Notes under the pieces: generated by a model | Told to the model about the DNA's origin: nothing | The model's database searches: none | What the model saw: the letters and a program-made list of their open reading frames with translations, nothing else | Program-made: the position numbers and the translations under genes | Assembly: GCA_965363725.1 (NCBI GenBank) | Contig: CBDTUS010000189.1 | Location: 1 to 7,034, forward strand | Source of the DNA: JAGLCY01 sp965363725 | GTDB lineage: Bacteria > Krumholzibacteriota > Krumholzibacteriia > LZORAL124-64-63 | Length of the DNA stretch: 7,034 bases | Direction of reading: 5' to 3' | Shown: in pieces, positions 1 to 5,378 of the stretch | Numbering within the stretch: position 1 is the first letter of the stretch | How the letters are laid out: each line of letters starts with the position of its first letter

Positions 1-127
1 TAGATTGAACTGTTATGATTCAGGAAATAATTTTGGATATATGAACGAAGGATATGTAGGGTTTACTTTCAGCAAATTTACGGATAGCGCGTGCGGATTA
101 CCTGGATGGCCCGATGTGGGATGGGTC
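1..127. other. AT-rich non-coding region upstream of the sigma-54-type promoter
   Basis: No credible coding sequence is visible here on either strand. The first 80 bases are only about 29% G+C by hand count, whereas the genes that follow are clearly G+C-rich. Imperfect direct repeats are visible: GGATATATG at 35-43, GGATATGTA at 50-58, and CGGAT at 81-85 and 94-98. The position just upstream of a -24/-12 promoter is where activator (bEBP) and bending-protein sites normally lie, so an upstream activating region is the most economical reading. I recognise no specific operator. The stretch could equally be the AT-rich tail of an intergenic region whose other side is outside the window. Confidence 0.45.
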
Positions 128-144
128 TTGGCATAGGGGTTGCC
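128..144 (+). promoter_or_regulatory. Candidate sigma-54 (RpoN) -24/-12 promoter for cheW-HDOD
   Basis: The sequence TTGGCATAGGGGTTGCC carries the invariant GG (130-131) and GC (142-143) doublets. Their spacing is exactly that of the family consensus TTGGCAC-G-N4-TTGCW, and TTGGCA and TTGC both match fully. Transcription would start about 12 nt past the GC, near 155. That gives cheW a leader of about 210 nt. Sigma-54 promoters need an ATP-dependent enhancer-binding activator, and they often drive motility, chemotaxis, nitrogen or envelope-stress genes. This suits a cheW operon. The call rests on the motif alone. Confidence 0.65.
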
Positions 145-366
145 TTACCGAAGGAGAAGAGCAGGAGCCGCCCGAAATAGGAAAGGTAGCACCGCGCTCA
201 AAGAAACAGGGAGAAACCGACAACACATTCTAAGGCAACAGGTTGTGAAGGTGGGCGGGGAAGATGAGACGGAATCTCAATCCCGGCGGAACTTTGAGGT
301 GAAAAATCGGCAGAGTGTGGGCGGCCAATTTATTGCCGCCGCGGACAAGGAACATGGAGGACGACG
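145..366 (+). other. Untranslated leader of the cheW operon
   Basis: About 220 nt lie between the sigma-54-type promoter and the cheW start, with no convincing gene. The leader is purine-rich near its 5' end (AAGGAG at 151-156 has no start codon after it). It holds a 12-codon ATG ORF at 264-302 that I do not trust, and it ends in a hairpin (320-340) followed by the cheW SD. I could not match it to a known riboswitch class by eye. A T-box-like string at 185-196 is discussed among the rejected items. The length leaves room for post-transcriptional control, but nothing here proves it. Confidence 0.4.
320..340 (+). other. Leader hairpin just upstream of the cheW SD
   Basis: GGCGGC (320-325) pairs with GCCGCC (335-340). 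The stem continues through AA (327-328) with TT (333-334) if C326 bulges out, leaving a TTTA loop. The stem ends 15 nt before the GGAGG at 356-360. It has no following U-run, so it is not an intrinsic terminator. It could protect or insulate the ribosome binding site. Function is unproven. Confidence 0.4.
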
Positions 367-867
367 ATGGCTCCCGAATGCGCAGTGGCACAATTGGCTC
401 AGGCAGGAAAATACCTGTCCTTCCGGCTGGGGAACGAGGAATACGGACTGGAAATCCTGAAGGTCCAGGAGATCGTCGGGGCCACGGGCATCTCCCCGCT
501 CCCGCTGGCGGCGGGCCATGTCCGCGGTCGGATCCGCCTACGCGGCCAGGATATTCCCGTGGTTGATCTGCGGGACCTATTCAGGCTCGAGTCGGCGCAG
601 AAAACCGAGAAGAACTGCGTGATCATCGCCCAGATCCCGCTGCTGGGCTCGGTGGCGACAATGGGCCTGCTGGTGGACGAGGTCTGCGAGGTCGTGAACA
701 TCGCCGAAGACGAAATCCAGTTTCCCCCCTCGATGGCCGGGGGCATGGAAGGACCCGATTTCATCAACGGAATGGGCCAATTGGAGGACCGGGACGTCAT
801 CCTGCTGGAAAGCGGGCATTTCTTCAGTGAGGAAGAACTCAAGGACATGGTGGAATGGGCCGATTAA
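367..867 (+). CDS. cheW: CheW-like chemotaxis coupling/scaffold protein
   Basis: A 166-residue cytoplasmic protein made of a single CheW domain. CheW proteins link chemoreceptors to the CheA histidine kinase in sensory arrays. The family pattern is clear: a GKYLSFRLGNEEYGLEI strand pair at residues 14-30, VQEIVG at 33-38, the LRGQDIPVVDLRDLF block at 58-72, a middle strand region ending in LLVDEVCEVV (101-110), and FINGMGQLEDRDVILL (132-147). Length is typical of CheW. One deviation is RIRLRG (55-60) where the usual form is V-I-N-LRG. The ATG at 367 follows GGAGG (356-360) with 6-nt spacing, so the start is secure. It is first in a two-gene unit with the HDOD gene behind a sigma-54-type promoter. 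No CheA, receptor or CheY lies in the window, so it may serve an orphan or non-flagellar pathway. The exact paralogue class (CheW versus a CheV-like fragment or another scaffold) cannot be settled by eye. Confidence 0.9.
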   Translation: MAPECAVAQLAQAGKYLSFRLGNEEYGLEILKVQEIVGATGISPLPLAAGHVRGRIRLRGQDIPVVDLRDLFRLESAQKTEKNCVIIAQIPLLGSVATMGLLVDEVCEVVNIAEDEIQFPPSMAGGMEGPDFINGMGQLEDRDVILLESGHFFSEEELKDMVEWAD

Positions 868-915
868 TACCCGGTAAGGGTTAGCTTCCACTCCGGCGAA
901 GGTACAGGTCGTATT

Positions 916-1785
916 GTGACAGTGCGTAACGACATTCTGGCCAAGGTCCGCTCGGTTCCCTCGATGCCCTCGGTCGTGGTCAAGTTGAGAAAATACCTGA
1001 GCGACCCAGAGGTCAGCTTCGAGGAGCTGGCCAAGGTCATCGAATACGATCCCGGCCTGACGGCCAACCTGCTGCAGCTGGCCAACTCGGCCTACTTCGG
1101 CTGGTCGCGTCGCATCAAGACCGTCAAGGAAGCCATCACCCGGCTGGGCACCAACCGGATCTTCCAGATGGTGCTTTGCATGTCGGTGGCTCCGCTGGTG
1201 CGCAAACCGGTCAAGGGTTACGACATGGAGTCGGACGGTCTGTGGCAGCACTCCATCGCCACGGCCATCTGCGCCGAGCAGCTCGCCAAGATCAAGAATA
1301 TTCCCGGCTCCGAAGAGGCGTTCACCGCGGGCCTGCTTCACGACATGGGTAAGATCCTGCTGGGCACCTTCGTGGAGGTGGATGACCAACCCATCAAGGA
1401 CCTGGTGACCAACGAGGGCCTGTCGTTCAATGAAGCCGAACGTCAGGTGCTGGGCATCGACCATGCCGAAGCCGCCGCCGAGTTGCTGAAGTACTGGAAG
1501 CTCCCGGAAAACGTGGTGGCCGCCGCGCGGTGGCATCACAGCCCCGGCGAGGCCGAGGAAAAGTTCCGGGAAATCGTGGACCTGGTCCACGTGGCGGATA
1601 TCCTGTGCATTCGGATGGGTTGGGGTCTGGGTTCCGACGGGCCGCTCTATTGCCTGGACCAGGAGGCTGAGGACCGTCTGAGCATCGGCCCGGAGATGGA
1701 AGACCAGGTGACCGACATCGTGGGTGCGGCGATCGACGACTTCAAGAGTCTCCTGAATTCCGAGCCCGAGCCCGTCGCCAGCTAG
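916..1785 (+). CDS. HDOD (HD-related output domain) signalling protein
   Basis: A 289-residue cytoplasmic protein. Residues about 7-205 match the HDOD family: ILAKVRSVPSMPSVVVKL at 7-24, then VIEYDPGLTANLLQLANSAYFG at 41-62, the IKTVKEAITRLGT segment (67-79), and LWQHSIATAICAEQLA (109-124). HDOD domains occur as outputs of bacterial signalling systems and usually lack full HD enzyme chemistry. Here the HD-type residues look retained: H112, H142-D143 in LLHDMGK, H183, H207-H208 and D228. A phosphohydrolase activity is therefore possible but unproven. The GTG start at 916 has only a distant, weak SD (AAGG at 899-902); GTG 922 is an alternative giving MRNDILAK. The gene is 48 nt downstream of cheW, in the same frame with no stop between except the cheW TAA. 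Co-transcription and a shared signalling role are likely. It ends at 1785, overlapping the convergent thiI by 4 bp. Confidence 0.87.
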   Translation: MTVRNDILAKVRSVPSMPSVVVKLRKYLSDPEVSFEELAKVIEYDPGLTANLLQLANSAYFGWSRRIKTVKEAITRLGTNRIFQMVLCMSVAPLVRKPVKGYDMESDGLWQHSIATAICAEQLAKIKNIPGSEEAFTAGLLHDMGKILLGTFVEVDDQPIKDLVTNEGLSFNEAERQVLGIDHAEAAAELLKYWKLPENVVAAARWHHSPGEAEEKFREIVDLVHVADILCIRMGWGLGSDGPLYCLDQEAEDRLSIGPEMEDQVTDIVGAAIDDFKSLLNSEPEPVAS

Positions 1786-3011
1786 CCTGCTTCGATTTTC
1801 ACCATCACGGCGTTCCCTGCCGCCTCGAAGACGGCCTCGTCCAATTCCATTTTTTCCGAGAACCGAATCAGGTCCCGGGCCCGGGCCGTCAGGACGGGTT
1901 TGGGCGATCGCAGGGAGCAGCAGTCGCGGTAGGGCAGGATCGAGGTCTCGAAGGCCCCGATTTTTTTCGACCAGGCGGTGATCTCCATCTTGTCCATGCC
2001 GATCAGCGGCCGCAGGATGGGCAGCTCCACGTCCGAACTGATGGCGCCCAGGTTGTGCAGGGTCTGGCTGGCGACCTGGCCCAGGCTGTCGCCGGTCACC
2101 AGGCCGAGACAGCTGCGCTTGCGGGCCAGGCGGACCGCCGTCTTGACCATGAACCTGCGGAACATGACCATGTCGTAGCTGTCGGTGATCACGCCGATGG
2201 CCCGCATCTCGTAGGGCACCACCGGCACCAGGTACAATTTCAGCGGAACGGATGAATACCGTGCGAGGATCTTCACCAGGTCCTTGATCTTGGCCACGTC
2301 CGCTTCGTCGACGTTGCTTCCGGAGTAGAAATGGACGAAGTCGGGACGGCTGCCGCGCCGCATCATCAGCCAGGCGGCCACGGGGGAATCGATGCCTCCG
2401 GATAGCAGCACCATGGTGCGGCCGCTGGAGCCGAAGGGCAATCCCCCGTAGGCCGGCTCCTTGCCCGTGAAAACCAGTACGTTTTCCTTCAAAACCACCA
2501 CGTTCACCGTGAGGTCAGGGTGGGACATCTTGCCCGGCAGTCCGGTAGCTTGATGCACGGCGGCGCCGACTTCACAGCTGACCGCGGGTGATTTCAGGGG
2601 AAAGCTGGGATCGCTTCGCCGCGTGTCGACCTTGAAATTGGCCGCGTCCTTCCGGGTTTCCTCCGCCAGCGTGGTGGCCACTTCGCAAAGGCGGGTGAGG
2701 CGGGGCTCCCGTTCGGCCTCGAGATCTTCGCGGAGTTCGGGGTCCACTTCCGTTCGCGGCACCACCACCACCGGTGACAGCCACTGGATTCCGAAGACAT
2801 TCTTCAGCTTCCGGGCCACTTCGGGGGCGCGTCCGGGGTCGGGCAGATGGATCAAAAGCCGGCTTTCCACATGGTTGACCGAGGTGATCGACTCGCCCTT
2901 GAGCGCTACGGTGATGTTGTTGATCAGCTTGCGCAGGAAAACCTTGCGGTTGCGACCCTTCAGGGCGATCTCCGCGTAGCTGCAGGCGATGATGGGGGTG
3001 GCCAGGGCCAT
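1782..3011 (-). CDS. thiI: tRNA 4-thiouridine synthetase ThiI, form without rhodanese domain
   Basis: A 409-residue cytoplasmic enzyme. ThiI adenylates U8 of tRNA and transfers sulfur to make s4U, and in some bacteria also supplies sulfur for the thiamine thiazole. The N-terminal ferredoxin-like/THUMP region is about residues 5-180, with EIALKGRNR at 14-22, VFGIQW at 72-77 and RRSDPSFPLKSPAVSCEVGA at 131-150. The PP-loop ATP site is LLSGGIDSPVAAWLMMRRG (202-220). TGDSLGQVASQTLHNL (306-321) and PYRDCCS (360-366) are further family motifs, and C364 or C365 probably corresponds to the catalytic PP-domain cysteine. The protein stops soon after this point and has no C-terminal rhodanese domain, unlike the E. 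coli form of about 480 residues. It resembles the shorter forms of Gram-positives and many other bacteria. Start: on the minus strand a GGAG lies at 3020-3017, 5 nt before the ATG. It is convergent to the HDOD gene and divergent from pgi. Confidence 0.95.
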   Translation of the reverse strand: MALATPIIACSYAEIALKGRNRKVFLRKLINNITVALKGESITSVNHVESRLLIHLPDPGRAPEVARKLKNVFGIQWLSPVVVVPRTEVDPELREDLEAEREPRLTRLCEVATTLAEETRKDAANFKVDTRRSDPSFPLKSPAVSCEVGAAVHQATGLPGKMSHPDLTVNVVVLKENVLVFTGKEPAYGGLPFGSSGRTMVLLSGGIDSPVAAWLMMRRGSRPDFVHFYSGSNVDEADVAKIKDLVKILARYSSVPLKLYLVPVVPYEMRAIGVITDSYDMVMFRRFMVKTAVRLARKRSCLGLVTGDSLGQVASQTLHNLGAISSDVELPILRPLIGMDKMEITAWSKKIGAFETSILPYRDCCSLRSPKPVLTARARDLIRFSEKMELDEAVFEAAGNAVMVKIEAG

Positions 3012-3026
3012 GAACGCTCCGGGGGC

Positions 3027-3054
3027 TTGATTATCGAACCAGTGGTTGTATTCT
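3027..3054 (+). promoter_or_regulatory. Possible sigma-70-type promoter for pgi
   Basis: In the 119-bp thiI-pgi divergent spacer, TTGATT (3027-3032) and TATTCT (3049-3054) are separated by 16 bp. Each matches the housekeeping consensus at 4 of 6 positions. The transcript would begin near 3061, giving pgi a leader of about 70 nt that contains the SD hairpin. I could not pick a convincing promoter for thiI on the opposite strand. Weak call by motif only. Confidence 0.35.
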
Positions 3055-3105
3055 CCCTGAAACCAGAATCTAACAGGAGTGGCCCCGGGCGCAAACCGCT
3101 TCCGG

Positions 3106-3127
3106 GATCCTTAAATCGAAAAGGATC
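3106..3127 (+). promoter_or_regulatory. SD-sequestering hairpin in the pgi leader
   Basis: GATCCTT (3106-3112) is the exact reverse complement of AAGGATC (3121-3127), with an 8-nt AT-rich loop. The right arm contains the pgi SD AAGGA (3121-3125), which sits 5 nt before the ATG at 3131. If this 7-bp stem forms in the mRNA it hides the ribosome binding site. Such a stem could lower or condition pgi translation, for example through temperature or an RNA/protein partner. The base pairing is seen directly; the regulatory role is inference. Confidence 0.45.
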
Positions 3128-3130
3128 GAC

Positions 3131-4429
3131 ATGATCATCGAAACAGGCGGTATCAAACTGGACTTTTCGGGGCTGGAAGGGGTGCTGGAACCGGGGGCGA
3201 TGGCGGCGTTGTCGGGCCGGGTGACGAAAGTTGCCGCCTCCTTGGAGAAAGGCTCCTGTGACGGTTCCGAATTTCTGGGCTGGCTCGATCTGCCCGACCG
3301 GATCACCGGGGATGAAATAGCCGCAATCGAAGCGTCCGCCGCCCGGGCACGCGAGGATGCGGACAGCTACGTCGTGGTCGGCATCGGCGGTTCGTACCTG
3401 GGCACCCGGGCCGTCCTCGAGGCGCTGGGGGGGCCGGCGGCCGGGTATCCGGAAATCATCTTCGCCGGGACGGGGCTGTGTTCGGCCACGCTGGACCGGG
3501 TGCTGAAGCGGGTGAATGAAGAGGAATTCCGGGTCTGCGTGATCTCCAAGTCCGGCACCACCCTGGAGCCGGCGGTGGCTTTCCGTTTGCTGAGGCGAGC
3601 GCTGGAAAGAAAGTACGGTCGCGTGGGGGCCGCCGCCCGCATCACCGCAGTTACCGACGCCTCCCGCGGCGCCCTGCGTGGTCTGGCCGAAGCCGAGGGA
3701 TTCGAGACCTACGTGATTCCCGACGACGTGGGCGGCCGTTTTTCGGTCCTGACCCCCGTGGGCCTGGTGCCCCTGGCGGTGGCGGGGGTCGATATCCGGG
3801 GCCTGGTGGCCGGAGCCAAGGCCATGCGGGCGGCCTGCCAAAGCGACGATCTGGCGGCCAATCCGGCCCACGCTTACGCCGCGGCGCGCCACCTCCTGTA
3901 TGAAAAGGGGTTCAGCACGGAGATTATGAGCACCTTCCACGGGGATCTGCAGATGCTGCAGGAGTGGTGGAAACAGCTCTTCGGCGAAAGCGAAGGCAAG
4001 GGCGGCCAGGGCATTTTTCCCGCGTCAACAGTGTTTACCACCGATCTGCACAGCCTCGGCCAGTACATCCAGGACGGGCGGCGCAACCTCCAGGAAACCT
4101 TCCTGTGCGTGGACCGCGCGGTGGCCGGGTTGACCGTTCCAGGCGATGATCCGGACAACCTCGATGGGCTTAACTATCTGGGCGGCAAGAGCTTGGACGC
4201 GATCAACCACATGGCCTTCCTGGGGACGAAACAGGCCCATCTGGCCGGCGGGGTGCCCTGCACCAGCATCGAGGTGGAAGCCCTGTCGGCCGAAACGGTG
4301 GGCGGGCTCCTGTACATGTTCGAGAAGGCCGTGGCGGTGAGCGGGCTGCTGCTGGGGGTCAATCCCTTCGACCAGCCGGGGGTGGAAACCTACAAGAAGG
4401 AGATGTTCCGGCTGCTGGGGAAAAACTGA
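3131..4429 (+). CDS. pgi: Glucose-6-phosphate isomerase
   Basis: A 432-residue cytoplasmic enzyme that interconverts glucose-6-phosphate and fructose-6-phosphate in glycolysis and gluconeogenesis. Visible motifs: GIGGSYLGTRA at 84-94, the sugar-phosphate site SKSGTTLEP (139-147), VTDASRGALR (174-183), DDVGGRFSVLTPVGLVP (198-214), QLFGESEGK (282-290) with probable catalytic E286, TTDLHSLGQYIQDG (303-316) with H307, INHMAFLGTKQAHLAGGVP (358-376), and the C-terminal signature FDQPGVETYK (413-422) ending in probable catalytic K422. All expected active-site residues are present. Length and layout match the shorter bacterial type (about 430-450 residues, as in Bacillus) rather than the E. coli type of about 550. 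The start is secure: AAGGA at 3121-3125, 5 nt before ATG. It stands alone on its strand between divergent thiI and the lipoprotein gene, with no other glycolytic gene adjacent. Confidence 0.97.
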   Translation: MIIETGGIKLDFSGLEGVLEPGAMAALSGRVTKVAASLEKGSCDGSEFLGWLDLPDRITGDEIAAIEASAARAREDADSYVVVGIGGSYLGTRAVLEALGGPAAGYPEIIFAGTGLCSATLDRVLKRVNEEEFRVCVISKSGTTLEPAVAFRLLRRALERKYGRVGAAARITAVTDASRGALRGLAEAEGFETYVIPDDVGGRFSVLTPVGLVPLAVAGVDIRGLVAGAKAMRAACQSDDLAANPAHAYAAARHLLYEKGFSTEIMSTFHGDLQMLQEWWKQLFGESEGKGGQGIFPASTVFTTDLHSLGQYIQDGRRNLQETFLCVDRAVAGLTVPGDDPDNLDGLNYLGGKSLDAINHMAFLGTKQAHLAGGVPCTSIEVEALSAETVGGLLYMFEKAVAVSGLLLGVNPFDQPGVETYKKEMFRLLGKN

Positions 4430-4460
4430 TCGGCTGGTTCCGGCCACAACCGGTTTGATC
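4428..4460 (+). terminator. Weak hairpin after pgi, possible terminator without a U-tract
   Basis: CTGGTT (4434-4439) pairs with AACCGG (4448-4453), including one G.U. After an internal loop, GATC (4428-4431) pairs with GATC (4457-4460). The structure starts inside the pgi stop codon. It is followed by TCCCACC, not a U-run, so it is not a classical intrinsic terminator. It may stabilise the pgi 3' end or do nothing. It overlaps the possible -35 of the next gene. Confidence 0.25.
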
Positions 4461-4481
4461 TCCCACCGGCAACGTTATATT
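4454..4481 (+). promoter_or_regulatory. Possible promoter for the lipoprotein gene
   Basis: TTTGAT (4454-4459) and TATATT (4476-4481) lie 16 bp apart. TATATT is one of the few AT-rich hexamers in this G+C-rich spacer. The -35 is poor; TTGATC at 4455-4460 is an alternative with a 15-bp spacer. A start near 4488 would give a leader of about 70 nt containing the hairpin at 4506-4529. Confidence 0.35.
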
Positions 4482-4505
4482 TTCGGCGGGTTATTCGATG
4501 ATGCC

Positions 4506-4529
4506 CGGGAACCGCCGATGGGCGGCCCG
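4506..4529 (+). other. GC-rich hairpin in the lipoprotein gene leader
   Basis: CGGG (4506-4509) and CCGCC (4512-4516) pair with GGCGG (4521-4525) and CCCG (4526-4529). There is a two-base AA bulge and a GATG loop. The 9-bp, all-GC stem ends 15 nt before the SD (4545-4550). The following ATATCTTT is a poor U-tract, so attenuation is possible but weakly supported. mRNA stabilisation is equally likely. Confidence 0.4.
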
Positions 4530-4556
4530 ATATCTTTCCCCAACGAGGAGAATCCC

Positions 4557-5378
4557 GTGAAGAAGTCAGCCCTGGTCTTCACACTGCTGGCCGCCGTCCT
4601 GATGATCGCCCTGGCCGGCTGCGGCGATAAGAAAGAAACCGCTGAAAGCGCCCCGTCTTCCGGAACCCAGGCCGCGGCTCCGGCTGTCAACCCCAACATG
4701 TGGCGGGGTACGGTGGTGGAGACCATGAACTCGGGCGGTTACACCTACGTCTATCTGGACACCGGCAAGGAAAAGATCTGGGCTGCCGGGCCCCAGGCGG
4801 AAGTTGCCGTAGGCCAGGAAATCGTCACCGACAAGGGCATGGCCATGCCCCAGTTCCACGCCAAATCTCTCGACCGCACCTTCGAAGTGATCTACTTCGT
4901 GGGGTCGATCATGGATGCCGCGGCTGCGGAAGCCGCCGGCGAGACCGTTGCTCATGATCACCCTCAAGCGGCCGTTCCTGCCAGCCCCCATGGCGACGGT
5001 GGCGGAGGCATGGGTGGCATGGGTTCCGGTGGGGCCCACAACATCGTGGATGAGGCCCAAGTCAAGGATGTGGCCAAGGTCGCCGGTGGATTCACCATCG
5101 AAGAGATCTTTACCCAGGGCGCCTCTCTGGGCGGAAAGAACGTGAAGGTTCGCGGCCAAGTCGTGAAGTTCACCCCGAATATCATGGGCACCAACTGGAT
5201 TCACATCCAGGACGGCACCGGCAGCGGCGCGACGGCCGATCTGACCGTGACCACCAGCGCGACCGTGACCGCCGGCGACATGGTCACCGTCGAAGGGCCG
5301 TTGACCGTCAACAAGGATTTTGGGGCGGGGTACAAGTATGCCGCCATTATCGAGGATGCGACGGTCACCAAGGAGTAA
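4557..5378 (+). CDS. Lipoprotein with two OB-like domains and a His/Met/Gly-rich linker
   Basis: A 273-residue exported lipoprotein. I chose GTG 4557 because GAGGAG (4545-4550) lies 6 nt before it and the signal peptide begins there: KK, a hydrophobic run to residue 18, then lipobox LAGC with C22 as the lipidated cysteine. The open frame extends upstream to a TTG at 4455, but that would bury the signal. Residues 23-47 are an Ala/Ser/Pro tether. Residues 48-117 (WRGTVVETMNSGGYTYVYLD, then EVAVGQEI and HAKSLDRTFEVIYFVGSI) resemble the NrfJ-type small domain found near cytochrome genes. Residues 132-162 form a linker with H133, H135, H145, H161, M152, M155 and poly-Gly. Residues 178-273 look like an OB-fold (VKVRGQVVKFTPNIMGTNWI, HIQDGTG, VTAGDMVTVEG, DFGAGYKYA). 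The role is unknown; binding of a metal or other ligand in the envelope is conceivable. The gene ends inside the left arm of a large palindrome and is followed by a strong terminator. Confidence 0.85.
   Translation: MKKSALVFTLLAAVLMIALAGCGDKKETAESAPSSGTQAAAPAVNPNMWRGTVVETMNSGGYTYVYLDTGKEKIWAAGPQAEVAVGQEIVTDKGMAMPQFHAKSLDRTFEVIYFVGSIMDAAAAEAAGETVAHDHPQAAVPASPHGDGGGGMGGMGSGGAHNIVDEAQVKDVAKVAGGFTIEEIFTQGASLGGKNVKVRGQVVKFTPNIMGTNWIHIQDGTGSGATADLTVTTSATVTAGDMVTVEGPLTVNKDFGAGYKYAAIIEDATVTKE

Noticed and set aside
185..196. GGTAGCACCGCG resembles the T-box riboswitch core (GGTGGNACCGCG).
   Set aside because: One key position differs, no specifier stem or paired terminator is evident, and the downstream gene is cheW rather than an amino-acid or aminoacyl-tRNA synthetase gene. 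Probably chance; a covariance-model scan would settle it.
264..302. A 12-codon ATG ORF in the cheW leader (MRRNLNPGGTLR).
   Set aside because: It has only a G-rich, poorly placed SD and no leader-peptide character such as runs of one amino acid. Too little to call a gene.
577..1590. Long open frame of 337 codons on the minus strand under cheW and the HDOD gene.
   Set aside because: A shadow of two well-supported genes caused by G+C-rich third positions. Its translation shows no recognisable domain and it spans the gene boundary.
2960..3940. Open frame of 326 codons on the minus strand across the thiI start, the spacer and pgi.
   Set aside because: Low-complexity Gly/Arg/His/Pro-rich translation antisense to pgi, with no family motif and no SD. 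It conflicts with clear thiI and pgi starts.
4455..4556. N-terminal extension of the lipoprotein from TTG 4455.
   Set aside because: It would add 34 residues in front of a complete signal peptide and lipobox. GTG 4557 has a strong SD at correct spacing.
4566..5204. Open frame of 212 codons on the minus strand within the lipoprotein gene.
   Set aside because: Antisense shadow. The plus strand carries a signal peptide, lipobox and SD.
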